A DNA stretch of 64,000 nt. Origin: Eubacterium sp. (lineage in GTDB: Bacteria > Bacillota > Clostridia > Oscillospirales > Acutalibacteraceae). The position numbers and the translations under genes were made by a program. The notes beneath the pieces were generated by a model. The model was not told where the DNA came from, ran no database searches, and saw only the letters and a program-made list of their open reading frames with translations. The stretch's first letter is position 1. Each line of letters begins with the position of its first letter. The DNA lies in contig JAFLRY010000003.1 in NCBI GenBank assembly GCA_022511205.1, positions 37,633 through 101,632 of the forward strand, in the 5' to 3' direction. Below, in pieces: positions 38,481-47,750 of this stretch.

Positions 38481-38999
38481 ATGAAATGTCAGCATTGTAA
38501 CGAAAGGGAAGCAACAACCTTTATCAAAAAGAATATAAACGGCAAAGTAACGGAAATGCACCTTTGCAGTGAGTGCGCCGCGGAGCTGGGAGTTTTGGAG
38601 GATTTCGCCCCCGAAAACTTCTTCGGAGATACGTTTTTCGGCAATTTTCTCGGAGCTGGAATCCCCGCAATGAACGTGCTTTCGGGCGTGGACAGATGTG
38701 AATACTGCGGCTCGTCCTTTAACGATATCGTCAATAGCGGAACCGTTGGTTGCGCAAACTGCTATTCAAAATTCGCCGATAGGTTGGAGTCCTCAATAGT
38801 TAAGATCCACGGCAAAACGAGGCATGTTGGCAAAAACGTGACCTACACGGAGGAGCCGGAACCCGAAAAGGAGGCGCAAAAGCCAAAAAACACGGTTGAA
38901 TCGTTAAAAGATGAGCTTAAGCAGGCGATAAAAGAGCAGAGATTTGAGGATGCGGCGGTGCTTAGGGATAAGATTAAAGAAATTGATACGGAGGCATAA
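38481..38999 (+). CDS. mcsA: McsA, zinc-finger activator of the arginine kinase
   Basis: A 172-residue protein with two zinc fingers: CQHC with CSEC at residues 3-34, and CEYC with CANC at about 74-95. A C-terminal UVR motif (DELKQAIKEQRFEDAAVLRDK) at about 145-165 is intact. McsA activates McsB and links it to ClpC. GGAAAGGA precedes the ATG. It lies 21 bp after ctsR and 4 bp before mcsB in the canonical order. Confidence 0.93.
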   Translation: MKCQHCNEREATTFIKKNINGKVTEMHLCSECAAELGVLEDFAPENFFGDTFFGNFLGAGIPAMNVLSGVDRCEYCGSSFNDIVNSGTVGCANCYSKFADRLESSIVKIHGKTRHVGKNVTYTEEPEPEKEAQKPKNTVESLKDELKQAIKEQRFEDAAVLRDKIKEIDTEA

Positions 39000-39003
39000 T
39001 AAG

Positions 39004-39996
39004 ATGAGTAAATGGTACAGCGGCGAATGCGCCGATAACGATATTGTTCTGTTTTCAAAGGTGCGTCTTGCCCGCAATCTAAGCGACACTCCCTTTAAAA
39101 ACAAAATGAGCAGGGAGATAAGAAAGAATACCGTTAAAAAGCTTTATGCCTGCGTGAAGAATTCCGAGCTTGCAAGGGATTTTGATATCATCGATCTTGC
39201 AACTTGCTCAGATGTTAAGGCGGTATCCTATGCCGAAAAGCAGTACATAACCCCGGAATTCGCCAAGGAAAAGGGCGCGTTTCTGCTCTCCGCAGATGAG
39301 GACGTATCCGTTATGCTCTGCGGCGAGGATCACATAAGGATCACTGCCTTTGCGGGTGGAATCGCGACTGACAAAGCCTACGCGCGAGCCGATAAGGTGG
39401 ACGATATTTTCATTAAGAATATGAAGATCGCTTTTGATGAGCGGCTCGGCTTCCTTACGGCAAGCCCGATAAATATCGGCACGGGTATGAGAGTATCCGT
39501 TGCGCTTCATCTTCCGGCGATAAAATCAAACGGCGGAATTGCGCGCCTTGCATCTATGGTCGGCAAGCTGGGGCTTTCTCTTCGACCGCTCTATAGCGAA
39601 AAAGGAGCTTTCTATCTGCTTTCCAATCAGATATCGATGGGCATCAGCGAAAAGGCGGCGATTGATAATATAAACGCCGTAACCGCGCAGATCATCAGGC
39701 AGGAGCGGGGTCTCCGTGACGTTATGAAGCAAAGCGAGGCTTGGGAGGATAAGCTTTTCCGCAGTCTCGGCACGCTGAAAATGGCAAGACGTCTTGACTT
39801 TGGCGAGTTTATCGAGCTGATTTCCGATGTTAGACTCGGTATTACCCTGGGATTCTTCAATGAAGATTTGTTTACCGTGGAGTATCTTATCCACAATCTT
39901 GCGGACGGAACGGTGCTTGCCGATTCCGATGAGGTCAGCGAGCCTGAGCTTGCGCCCAAAATCAGAGCAAATATTATAAGAGAGAAATTGAAATGA
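39004..39996 (+). CDS. mcsB: Protein-arginine kinase McsB (Cys167-equivalent is Ser)
   Basis: A 330-residue phosphagen-kinase-fold enzyme that phosphorylates arginines on proteins, tagging them for ClpC-ClpP. Motifs are VRLARNLSDTPF, LCGEDHIRIT with the catalytic Glu, and NIGTGMRVSVALHLPAI. In B. subtilis the loop reads TTCPTNVGTG with Cys167; here it is TASPINIGTG, so S154 replaces that Cys. The phosphoarginine-receptor end (EDKLFRSLGTLKMARRL) is intact. ATG at 39004, 4 bp after mcsA, starts MSKWYSGECAD as the family does. Whether the Ser form is active is uncertain. Confidence 0.93.
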   Translation: MSKWYSGECADNDIVLFSKVRLARNLSDTPFKNKMSREIRKNTVKKLYACVKNSELARDFDIIDLATCSDVKAVSYAEKQYITPEFAKEKGAFLLSADEDVSVMLCGEDHIRITAFAGGIATDKAYARADKVDDIFIKNMKIAFDERLGFLTASPINIGTGMRVSVALHLPAIKSNGGIARLASMVGKLGLSLRPLYSEKGAFYLLSNQISMGISEKAAIDNINAVTAQIIRQERGLRDVMKQSEAWEDKLFRSLGTLKMARRLDFGEFIELISDVRLGITLGFFNEDLFTVEYLIHNLADGTVLADSDEVSEPELAPKIRANIIREKLK

Positions 39997-40027
39997 GGAT
40001 ATTTCTCTTATTTACATAGTAGCAATA

Positions 40028-40051
40028 GTGTAAAGTTAAATTGCTTTACAC
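40028..40051 (+). other. Hairpin between mcsB and clpC
   Basis: GTGTAAAG (40028-40035) and CTTTACAC (40044-40051) form a perfect 8-bp stem in the 79-bp intergenic region. There is no T-run, so it is more likely a processing or mRNA-stability element than a terminator. Confidence 0.6.
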
Positions 40052-40075
40052 CGTTGCGACATAGGAGGAATGGAA

Positions 40076-42502
40076 ATGTATAGATTTAACAGTTTTACAC
40101 AAAAAGCAAATGACGTTTTAAACCTTGCGATCAAGGCGGCTGAGAATTTCGGTCACACCTACGTTGGCTCAGAACACGTCCTCATCGGTCTCCTAAAAGA
40201 GGGCACGGGCGTTGCGGCGATGCTTCTTGAGGGCAAGGGAGTTACTCTTGAAAAAATTGAAGAGCTTATTGAAAAGCATATAGGGGCGGGAAATCCCACG
40301 CGTCTTTCGCCCCAGGATTTCACGCCAACCTGCAAAAGAATAATTGAGGTGAGCTTCCAGATAGCTCGCGGAATGCTCAATTCCTTTGTTGGCACGGAGC
40401 ATATTCTGCTGGCGCTTCTCAGGGAGAGCGATTCCTACGCGGTCAAGTTTCTGAACGCCTGCGGCGTTGACGAGCAAAACCTGCTTGACGAGGCGTTGTC
40501 CTCCCTTGGCAAGGCGGAAACCGATTATAAGGCAAACTCAAAAAGCGCCAAAAAAGGAAAGAGTACCACACCAACTCTTGATGAGTTTGGTAAAAATCTT
40601 ACGGAAGCGGCAAGAGACGGTAAAATCGATCCCGTTATCGGCAGAGATAAGGAGATAGAAAGAGTTATTCAGATCCTTTCCCGCCGTACGAAAAACAACC
40701 CCTGCCTTATCGGTGAGCCGGGCGTCGGCAAAACGGCGATAGCAGAGGGCTTGGCGCTTAAGATTTATAAGGACGAAGTGCCTGAGCTTCTTTCCGGCAA
40801 AAAGATCATCGCCCTTGATTTGACCTCAATGGTTGCCGGCACGAAATACCGCGGCGACTTTGAGGAACGAATCAAAAAGGCCATGGATGAGGTGAAAAAC
40901 GCCAAGGACGTTATCCTGTTCATCGACGAGGTCCACACCATTATGGGCGCGGGGGCAGCCGAAGGCGCGGTTGACGCGGCAAATATCCTGAAGCCCTCCC
41001 TTGCAAGGGGCGAAATTCAGGTTATCGGCGCAACCACCATTGACGAATACAGAAAGAATATCGAAAAGGATTCCGCTCTTGAGCGCCGCTTCCAGAGCGT
41101 TATGGTTGGCGAACCTACTGAAGAAGAAACCGTTGAAATTCTTAAAGGGCTTCGTGATAAATACGAGGCGCACCATAAGGTTAAGATCACGGACGCGGCA
41201 ATTGAAACGGCGGTTAAGATGAGTATACGCTATATTGCCGACAGATTCCTGCCCGATAAGGCAATCGACTTGGTAGACGAAGCGGCATCGCGTGTAAGGC
41301 TAAAGGCCTTTACAGCTCCTCCGAACCTCAAAGAGATGGAAAGGGAGATAAAAAGGCTGAAGGATGAGAAAGCCTCCGCCGTCAGAGGCCAGGATTTCGA
41401 AAACGCGGCGAAATTCCGCGATAAGGAAAAGGAATTGCAGACGCTTCTTGACGAGGAAAAGGAGAAATGGAAGAACAGTTCCTCCCACGGTGTTAAGGAG
41501 ATCACCACCGAGGATATCGCATCGGTAGTTTCAGCGTGGTCGGGCATTCCCGTTAACCAGCTAACGCAGGAGGAATCGCAGAGACTTCTCAATATGGAAA
41601 AGATAATGCACGAGAGGATCGTTGGGCAGGACAAGGCAGTGTCCTCCGTGGCAAGAGCCATCAGGCGCGGCAGGGTAGGGCTTAAAAATCCAAACAGACC
41701 GCTGGGTTCGTTCATCTTCCTTGGCCCAACGGGCGTTGGTAAAACGGAGCTTTGTAAGACCCTTGCGGAAACGATGTTTGGCAGTGAGGATGCCATCGTT
41801 AAGCTTGATATGAGCGAGTATATGGAAAAGCACACGGTATCTAAGCTTATCGGCTCGCCCCCGGGCTACGTTGGCTACGACGAGGGCGGACAGCTCACCG
41901 AGAAGATCAGGAGAAAGCCCTATTCCGTAGTTCTTTTTGACGAGATCGAAAAGGCACATTATGACGTTTTCAATATGCTTCTTCAGATCCTTGAAGACGG
42001 CGTACTCACCGATTCACAGGGCAGAAAGGTTTCCTTTAAGAACACCGTTATCATAATGACCTCCAACGTGGGCGCTTCCAAGATAACCGATAACAAAACG
42101 GCTCTGGGCTTCGGCGGAAATGACGGCGGTAAGCTTGATATCGAAAGCCTCGTTATGGCTGATTTGAAAAAGACCTTCAAGCCGGAATTTATCAACAGAA
42201 TCGATGAGATCATCGTTTTCAATCAGCTTGAAAAAGAGGATATCACGGAGATCGCCAAGCGTATGCTGAAATCCCTTGAAAAGCGACTTGCGGATATGGA
42301 GATAGAGGTTGAATTCACCGATGAAGCGATAAACGCTCTTGCGGATAAGGGCTTTGATAAGTCCTACGGCGCGAGACCTCTAAGGCGTGTTATTCAGCAG
42401 AAGATCGAAGACCCGCTTTCGGAGCTTATCCTTGAAAACAAGGTCACGAAAAACGGCAGATGCACCGTTGATTTCAAAGACGGAGAATTTATTTTCAACT
42501 AA
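40076..42502 (+). CDS. clpC: ATP-dependent Clp protease ATPase subunit ClpC
   Basis: An 808-residue HSP100 unfoldase that works with ClpP. In order: N-terminal double Clp-N repeat (residues 1-145), AAA1 with Walker A GEPGVGKT and Walker [11 protein letters not shown], a UVR motif in the middle domain (about 425-445, [16 protein letters not shown]), and AAA2 with Walker [12 protein letters not shown] at 40076 is chosen over ATG at 40070 because AGGAGG lies seven bases upstream of the former. It closes the CtsR-controlled operon and ends at a terminator. The ClpP-binding loop is not confirmed by motif. Confidence 0.96.
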   Translation: MYRFNSFTQKANDVLNLAIKAAENFGHTYVGSEHVLIGLLKEGTGVAAMLLEGKGVTLEKIEELIEKHIGAGNPTRLSPQDFTPTCKRIIEVSFQIARGMLNSFVGTEHILLALLRESDSYAVKFLNACGVDEQNLLDEALSSLGKAETDYKANSKSAKKGKSTTPTLDEFGKNLTEAARDGKIDPVIGRDKEIERVIQILSRRTKNNPCLIGEPGVGKTAIAEGLALKIYKDEVPELLSGKKIIALDLTSMVAGTKYRGDFEERIKKAMDEVKNAKDVILFIDEVHTIMGAGAAEGAVDAANILKPSLARGEIQVIGATTIDEYRKNIEKDSALERRFQSVMVGEPTEEETVEILKGLRDKYEAHHKVKITDAAIETAVKMSIRYIADRFLPDKAIDLVDEAASRVRLKAFTAPPNLKEMEREIKRLKDEKASAVRGQDFENAAKFRDKEKELQTLLDEEKEKWKNSSSHGVKEITTEDIASVVSAWSGIPVNQLTQEESQRLLNMEKIMHERIVGQDKAVSSVARAIRRGRVGLKNPNRPLGSFIFLGPTGVGKTELCKTLAETMFGSEDAIVKLDMSEYMEKHTVSKLIGSPPGYVGYDEGGQLTEKIRRKPYSVVLFDEIEKAHYDVFNMLLQILEDGVLTDSQGRKVSFKNTVIIMTSNVGASKITDNKTALGFGGNDGGKLDIESLVMADLKKTFKPEFINRIDEIIVFNQLEKEDITEIAKRMLKSLEKRLADMEIEVEFTDEAINALADKGFDKSYGARPLRRVIQQKIEDPLSELILENKVTKNGRCTVDFKDGEFIFN

Positions 42503-42516
42503 AATACCAAAGGAAT

Positions 42517-42552
42517 ACGCCTTATCAGCTATTGATAAGGCGTTTGTTTTTT
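42517..42552. terminator. Terminator after clpC
   Basis: ACGCCTTATCA (42517-42527) pairs with TGATAAGGCGT (42533-42543), followed by TTTGTTTTTT. Confidence 0.9.
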
Positions 42553-42553
42553 A

Positions 42554-43024
42554 TTACAGTCTTGCGTTAATGCAGATTATTCCCGAATCGGTGATATCCA
42601 CCATTCCGTAGCGCCCGTCCTGCGCCGCGCCGGGGTTGAAAATATGAAGTCCGTCTCTGTATTCATAATAAGGATTATGCGTATGCCCGAAAATCACCAC
42701 GTCAGCTTTTCTGCGCTTTGCTTCTTCGATAAGCATTTCGTAGCTGAATTTGACCTTGAAGGTGTGACCGTGGCAGAACATGATCCTTTTCCCTTTTGGA
42801 TTTATTTCTCTAATCGTGGGCTCGGTGGAATACCAATCGCAGTTTCCGCATACAGTAAGAAGCCTCAATTTATCTTTAAAATAGACTTTTGCATACTCGA
42901 AATCGTCTCCGCCGTTGCAGTCCCCAAGGCAAATGAAATAATCAGCGTCCTCAATATGCATATCGATGATATCGAAAACGTTTCCTTTTCTGCCGTGGCT
43001 ATCGGATATTACTACCAATCTCAT
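42554..43024 (-). CDS. YfcE/MJ0936-type metallophosphoesterase
   Basis: A 156-residue single-domain phosphodiesterase. The metal-ligand motifs are complete: SDSHG at residues 7-11, GDCNGG at about 34, GNCDW at about 60, CHGHTF at about 84 and GHTHNPY at about 113. Likely substrates are cyclic or nucleotide phosphodiesters; the family is widespread and poorly defined. It is convergent with clpC across a 50-bp terminator and divergent from the small three-gene unit. Confidence 0.9.
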   Translation of the reverse strand: MRLVVISDSHGRKGNVFDIIDMHIEDADYFICLGDCNGGDDFEYAKVYFKDKLRLLTVCGNCDWYSTEPTIREINPKGKRIMFCHGHTFKVKFSYEMLIEEAKRRKADVVIFGHTHNPYYEYRDGLHIFNPGAAQDGRYGMVDITDSGIICINARL

Positions 43025-43053
43025 TCATATATTTCCTTTATTTTTCATAGTAT
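43025..43053 (+). promoter_or_regulatory. Sigma-E-like promoter of the three-gene unit
   Basis: TCATATA (43025-43031), 14-bp spacer, CATAGTAT (43046-43053). This resembles the mother-cell sigma-E consensus KMATATT-N14-CATACAAT. Confidence 0.5.
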
Positions 43054-43088
43054 AGTTATAAAGATAATTTGATATTATTATATAAGAT

Positions 43089-43352
43089 ATGAAAGGGGAA
43101 AACAACTTCAAAATGAATTTAAGCGAAGAGCAAATGAATAAAATAATGAAAAACGCCTCGAAAAAAGGGGTGGACGTTAATAAAATGAAGAATGCGGCGC
43201 AAAACGGCAAGCTTGATGATTTTATTGGAAAAAATCTTTCTGCCGACGCGTCTAAAAAACTGAAATCCGTGCTGACGGATAAATCCGCCGCGGAAAAACT
43301 TTTATCAACTCCCGAGGCAAAGGAGCTTTTGAAAAACTTATTAAAGGGATAA
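43089..43352 (+). CDS. Small helical hypothetical protein
   Basis: An 87-residue, lysine-rich, helical protein I cannot name. The core MNLSEEQMNKIMKNASKKG starts at an internal ATG at 43113, and a repeated pattern of KLDDFIGKNL and KLLSTPEAKELLKNLL suggests a helical bundle. Start is uncertain: ATG at 43089 has no ribosome site, while AAAGGGG lies 14 bases before ATG 43113. It is followed after 3 bp by the next gene in what looks like a three-gene operon behind a sigma-E-like promoter, so a sporulation role is possible. Confidence 0.68.
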   Translation: MKGENNFKMNLSEEQMNKIMKNASKKGVDVNKMKNAAQNGKLDDFIGKNLSADASKKLKSVLTDKSAAEKLLSTPEAKELLKNLLKG

Positions 43353-43355
43353 GCT

Positions 43356-43721
43356 ATGGATAATATAAACGATATAATTTCAAGTCTGTCTGCCGACGAT
43401 ATAAATATGCTGAAAGGCGTTGCATCATCAATTTTAGGCGGGGAAGCGGAACCCGATTCTGTCCCCGCGCCGAAAGCTCCGCCATCGCCACAGGGAAATG
43501 GCCTTGGGCTTTCTTCACTGGGAATTAATACTGACGATTTCAATATGATGATGAAAGCGAAAGGCATATTTGACAGAATGAATAACGCTTCAAATAAAAA
43601 CACTGATCTGATCCTTGCTTTAAAGCCGCATCTGTCGCCCCAAAGCAGGGATAAGGCGGACACCGCAATTAAAATTTTGAAGCTTTTTGAGGTTCTGCCG
43701 CTTTTGAGGGATATGTTCTAA
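43356..43721 (+). CDS. Conserved clostridial hypothetical protein, second of three
   Basis: A 121-residue protein with an N-terminal helix SLSADDINMLKGVASSI, a Pro/Ala-rich linker (residues 32-50), and a C-terminal segment LILALKPHLSPQSRDKADTA then IKILKLFEVLPLL. The ALKPHLSPQSRDKAD pattern recurs in clostridial small proteins, as I recall, without known function. No membrane span is certain. It starts 3 bp after the first gene's stop and its own stop abuts the start of the third, so the unit is tightly coupled. Confidence 0.75.
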   Translation: MDNINDIISSLSADDINMLKGVASSILGGEAEPDSVPAPKAPPSPQGNGLGLSSLGINTDDFNMMMKAKGIFDRMNNASNKNTDLILALKPHLSPQSRDKADTAIKILKLFEVLPLLRDMF

Positions 43722-44009
43722 ATGCCGACATTTTCAAGCAGTGAGATCGAAGAAGCCAAAAGACGTGTGCGTGAAATGCAAAGCAGGGCAGACAGCTATG
43801 TTTCAGGCGGAAAAGCTCAGGAAAAAGAGAATATACCAAATCCCCATAAGGAGAATATTAAAAAGCAGAATGAAACGGAAATGCCTGTTAGAAACGAGGA
43901 TTCTTCCTCAGATGATTCCTTTATGACCATTCTGCTTCTACTTATCATTCTCTCCCACGAGGGAGCGGACAACAAGCTGCTGCTGGCGTTGCTGTATTTG
44001 CTGCTTTAG
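43722..44009 (+). CDS. Small membrane-anchored hypothetical protein, third of three
   Basis: A 95-residue protein with a charged, helical N-terminal part (EEAKRRVREMQSRAD) and two short hydrophobic segments at the C-terminus, FMTILLLLIILSHEGADN and KLLLALLYLLL. The HEGADN loop between leucine-rich helices is a feature I recall from clostridial small proteins without function. The ATG immediately follows the stop of the preceding gene, so translation is coupled. No terminator of strong form follows. Confidence 0.72.
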   Translation: MPTFSSSEIEEAKRRVREMQSRADSYVSGGKAQEKENIPNPHKENIKKQNETEMPVRNEDSSSDDSFMTILLLLIILSHEGADNKLLLALLYLLL

Positions 44010-44170
44010 GATTGTAATTCTTAAGCCTTTTAAGGCTTTGGCTGCAATTCTATGGCGAACGCCCGCGGCGGCATTTTCTTTTGTTAAAATAAATATATTA
44101 TGGAAATAATGGTAATGTTGTGCTATTATAATATAGTTATTTAAATCGGAATATCAATTCGGAGGATAAA

Positions 44171-45451
44171 ATGTCTGACTTTATAAAAACAAACGTTGGC
44201 AGGGGAATAGATATCGTATCCGTTCCTGCCAATCAGTTTAAAACGAACGAGATCGCCCTGTCGCTTTCTATGCCGCTGACCAAAGAAACGGCGGCGCTGA
44301 ACGCGATTATCCCTATGCTTCTGTGCAGAAGCTCAAAGCAGTATCCAAGCCTTACGGCTATAAATACGAAGCTGGCTTCATTATACGGCGCTTCCCTTGA
44401 ACCCTTCGTTACGAAGGTTGGCGAGGTGCAGATGATAAAGCTTGGCGTGACTTGTGTTGACGATCGCTTTTCTCTTGACGGTGCAAAAATCTCAAAGGAA
44501 TGCGCCGAGCTTTTGCTCTCCGTTCTCTTTGAGCCAAGGCTTGATGAAAACGGCAATTTTTATAAAGAGGACGTTGAAAGAGAAAAAAGGATACTCACTG
44601 AAAAGCTTGAGAGTGAGGAAAATGAAAAGCGCACCTACGTTTTGCGCAAGACTGAGCAAATCATGTTTGATGGCGAACCCTATGCGATCAACCGTTACGG
44701 TTCAAAAGAAAGCGTGGCGGCGATCACATGCGAGGGCGTGTTTTCCGCTTGGAAAAATATGCTGAAAAGCGCTAAGGTGCTGCTCACAGTTGTGGGCAGT
44801 GCGGATACGGTAGAAATCTCCGATATGCTGAAAAGCAGATTTTCAGAGGTGCGCCGAAGTTATTCTGCGCTTCCCGAAGCGGTATTCAAGCCCCACGTTT
44901 CCTCCGTTAAAGAGATCGAAGAGAGAATAGACGTTAAGCAGGGCAAGCTTGTGTTGGGCTTCAGAGTTGACGTTAAGCCCGATGACGAGCTCACCGCCGC
45001 AATGCGCTCTTTTGCGGACGTTTTCGGCGGCGGACCTTATTCAAGACTGTTCACCAAGGTGCGCGAGGAAATGAGCCTCTGCTACTATTGCTCCGCAAGA
45101 TATATTCGCCAAAAGAGCTTCCTCGTGGTACAATGCGGCTGTGAGGAGGAGAATATGGAAAAGGCAGTGTCTCAAATTCTGAATCAGCTTCGTGAGATCA
45201 GGCGCGGCAATTTTGATTATGAGTTTAAATCTTCAAAGATCAGCCTTACGGATGCTATCAATTCCGTTTACGACGCGCCGGAATCCCTTGAAAACTGGTA
45301 TCTGTTGCAGACTGCAGACGGGGAATTTAAATCGCCGAGAGACAGTGCCAAGGAGAACAACAATGTTACGAAACAGCAGATAATCGAGTGCGCGCGTCTC
45401 GTATCCCTTGATACCGTTTACAGGCTCGTTTCTACTGAGGAGGCTAACTAA
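44171..45451 (+). CDS. ymfF: M16-family protein YmfF/YfmF-like (inactive zinc site)
   Basis: A 426-residue M16 peptidase-fold protein. The zinc motif HxxEH is absent from the N-terminal domain, so this is the non-catalytic partner; residues 40-90 (LNAIIPMLLCRSSKQYPSLTA) align with the usual helix region, and the second M16 domain is present (FGGGPYSRLFTKVREEMSL). B. subtilis YmfF and YmfH are adjacent M16 proteins annotated as associated with EF-P 5-aminopentanol modification. It overlaps the catalytic gene by 1 bp. GGAGG precedes the ATG. Confidence 0.85.
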   Translation: MSDFIKTNVGRGIDIVSVPANQFKTNEIALSLSMPLTKETAALNAIIPMLLCRSSKQYPSLTAINTKLASLYGASLEPFVTKVGEVQMIKLGVTCVDDRFSLDGAKISKECAELLLSVLFEPRLDENGNFYKEDVEREKRILTEKLESEENEKRTYVLRKTEQIMFDGEPYAINRYGSKESVAAITCEGVFSAWKNMLKSAKVLLTVVGSADTVEISDMLKSRFSEVRRSYSALPEAVFKPHVSSVKEIEERIDVKQGKLVLGFRVDVKPDDELTAAMRSFADVFGGGPYSRLFTKVREEMSLCYYCSARYIRQKSFLVVQCGCEEENMEKAVSQILNQLREIRRGNFDYEFKSSKISLTDAINSVYDAPESLENWYLLQTADGEFKSPRDSAKENNNVTKQQIIECARLVSLDTVYRLVSTEEAN

Positions 45452-46722
45452 TGAAGGAAATCAAATCGGAAGCTTTAAAAGAAAAGTATTACGAGATAGA
45501 TCATAAATCGGGGCTTAAGATTTTCGTTATGCCCAAGGAGAATTACAAATCAACGTACGCGGTTTTCGGCACGAAATACGGCTCTATAGACAACCGCTTC
45601 AAGCGAAGCGACAGCGAGGAGCAGATCGAAGTTCCCGCGGGCATTGCCCATTTTCTTGAGCATAAGCTTTTTGAAAGCGATGAGCTGGACGCCTTTACCC
45701 GCTATGCCGAAACGGGTGCTTCCGCGAACGCCTATACCTCTTTTGACAAAACTTGCTACCTTTTCCAGTGCAGTGACAGGTTTGAGGACAGCCTGAGAAT
45801 ACTGCTTGATTTCGTCACCCATCCGTATTTTACCAAGGAGACAGTTGAAAAAGAGCAGGGCATAATCGGGCAGGAGATCACCATGTATTACGACGTGGCG
45901 GGCTGGATGAGCATGTTCAATCTGCTGAGATGCCTTTATAAAAGTCACCCGGTGAGGATCGACATTGCCGGCACGGTGGAATCTATTTCCGAAATTACGG
46001 ACAAGCTCCTTTACGATTGCTACGATACTTTCTATAATCTTCATAATATGGCGCTGGCCGTGGTGGGCAACGTTAACGCCCAAAGAGTTATCGCCATATG
46101 CGATGAATGCTTGAAAAAGGCAGAGGATATCACCGTTGAGCGCGCCTTTGAGGAAGAGCCGAGAGAGATCGTTAAGGATTATGAGGAATACAATCTTGCG
46201 ATGAGTGTGCCCGTATTTTCCTTTGGCTACAAGGAAAAATGCGAGACCCCCGAAAGAACTCAGCGCGAGGTCATCGAAACCTGCATACTGCTTGATATCC
46301 TTGCGGGGGAATCGTCTCCGCTTTACAGCGAGCTGTTTGACAAGGGGCTTATCAATGCAAGCTTTTCCAAGGAATATTTCAACGGCTACGGCTTTGAAGC
46401 TGTGATATTTGAGGGAGAGAGCAATGATCCCAAGGCAGTAGCCGAGGCGATCAAAAAAGAAGTTGCAAGGCTTAAAAAGGACGGAATTGACGAAAACCTT
46501 TTCGAAACAGTGCGCAGAAACCTTTACGGACGGGAAATTATGGCGTATAATGATATAGACGGCATTGCAAACGCTATCATCGGTTCGTATTTTTCAGGTC
46601 ATAAGATATTCGATACTATGGATATCTATAAATCCGTTACGAAAGCGGATATTGAAAACCGCCTTGCGGATATGATGAAAGAGGAATACAGCGCGCTGTC
46701 GGTAGTCAAATCAAAAGATTAA
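45451..46722 (+). CDS. ymfH: M16-family peptidase YmfH/YfmH-like (zinc site present)
   Basis: A 423-residue M16 peptidase-type protein with the inverted zinc motif HFLEH (in IAHFLEHKLFE, about residues 68-72) and the third ligand Glu in EKEQGIIGQEI about 75 residues later. The two M16 domains suggest a heterodimer with the preceding non-catalytic subunit. In B. subtilis this pair precedes ymfI; here ymfI-like lies 9 kb away. lgt follows after 18 bp, so the unit may be ymfF-ymfH-lgt-folD. Confidence 0.87.
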   Translation: MKEIKSEALKEKYYEIDHKSGLKIFVMPKENYKSTYAVFGTKYGSIDNRFKRSDSEEQIEVPAGIAHFLEHKLFESDELDAFTRYAETGASANAYTSFDKTCYLFQCSDRFEDSLRILLDFVTHPYFTKETVEKEQGIIGQEITMYYDVAGWMSMFNLLRCLYKSHPVRIDIAGTVESISEITDKLLYDCYDTFYNLHNMALAVVGNVNAQRVIAICDECLKKAEDITVERAFEEEPREIVKDYEEYNLAMSVPVFSFGYKEKCETPERTQREVIETCILLDILAGESSPLYSELFDKGLINASFSKEYFNGYGFEAVIFEGESNDPKAVAEAIKKEVARLKKDGIDENLFETVRRNLYGREIMAYNDIDGIANAIIGSYFSGHKIFDTMDIYKSVTKADIENRLADMMKEEYSALSVVKSKD

Positions 46723-46740
46723 AATTCAGGAGAACGAAAA

Positions 46741-47748
46741 ATGAGTGATTTTACAAGAGTGTATTTTGACGGCTTGGGCATCAGCTTTGAGCTGCCATCG
46801 GTTGCCTTTTCGATTGGCAGCTACGAAGTGCATTGGTACGGTATAATTATTGCCATTGGCTTTGGGCTTGCCGTGCTTTACGGCGGCAGAATGGCTTATA
46901 AATGGAAAATGAGCCTTGACGGTATGACGGACGTTCTGCTTTGGGGAACGGTGATCGGCATCATCTGCGCAAGGGCTTATTACGTCTTTTTCGAATGGGA
47001 TTATTATTCGCTCCATCCGGGCGAGATCATCGCCATTTGGAACGGTGGAATCGCCATTTACGGCGGCATTATCGGCGCGCTGATCGGTGCGGCGATAGGC
47101 TGTAAGATAGGAAAGATCAATTTCCAGAATCTGCTTGATCTCGGCGCTCTCGGTCTGCTTATCGGGCAGGGCATAGGGCGCTGGGGCAATTTCTTCAATC
47201 AGGAAGCCTTCGGCACCAATACGGATACGGCGCTTTTCCGTATGTGGTCATACAAAATCAGAGATACTCTTGCCTCTAATCAGGCGGAATTGCTCGATAA
47301 GGGAATGGAAGTCGATCCCGAAATGGCAGTACACCCCACGTTTCTTTACGAGAGCGTATGGTGCCTGCTGGTTTTCGTTGTGCTTCATATAATCCTCAAA
47401 AAGCACCGCCAGTTCAAGGGCGAAATTTTCCTGCTTTACGGAATCTTCTACGGTCTTGAGCGAATGATCGTTGAGGGAATGAGAACGGACAGCCTCTACA
47501 TAGCAGGCACGACCATAAGAGTAAGCCAGCTTCTGTCCGCTGTGATAGTGGTAGTGTTCACTGCTTGGCTAATTATAATGCTCGTGAAACTGAAAAAGGG
47601 AACGCTCTCAAGAAAGTATCTTATCGATCCGCCGCCGCTGCCCTTCGTTTTACCGGAGGCTCCCGTGGATTCGCCCTATAATTACAGTGAAAACAGGGCA
47701 AGTTCATCGGTAACGGACTTTTTTAAAGTAAACAAAACGGAGGAATGA
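46741..47748 (+). CDS. lgt: Prolipoprotein diacylglyceryl transferase
   Basis: A 335-residue inner-membrane enzyme that adds diacylglycerol to the lipobox Cys of prolipoproteins. Signatures are [18 protein letters not shown] and [13 protein letters not shown] with the essential Arg and Asn residues, and [10 protein letters not shown] near the last helix. About seven membrane spans are seen. The last ~50 residues form a polar Pro/Ser-rich cytoplasmic tail, making it longer than most family members (260-290). The stop overlaps the SD region of folD. Confidence 0.94.
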   Translation: MSDFTRVYFDGLGISFELPSVAFSIGSYEVHWYGIIIAIGFGLAVLYGGRMAYKWKMSLDGMTDVLLWGTVIGIICARAYYVFFEWDYYSLHPGEIIAIWNGGIAIYGGIIGALIGAAIGCKIGKINFQNLLDLGALGLLIGQGIGRWGNFFNQEAFGTNTDTALFRMWSYKIRDTLASNQAELLDKGMEVDPEMAVHPTFLYESVWCLLVFVVLHIILKKHRQFKGEIFLLYGIFYGLERMIVEGMRTDSLYIAGTTIRVSQLLSAVIVVVFTAWLIIMLVKLKKGTLSRKYLIDPPPLPFVLPEAPVDSPYNYSENRASSSVTDFFKVNKTEE

Positions 47749-47750
47749 GA

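Noticed and set aside
41230..41835. 201-codon open frame antisense to clpC
   Set aside because: Ser/Leu-rich shadow of ClpC codons, no start signal.
43025..43663. 212-codon open frame on the minus strand opposite the three small genes
   Set aside because: The plus-strand genes have tight spacing, one family-like motif and a promoter, whereas this frame is Phe/Ser-rich and lacks a start site.
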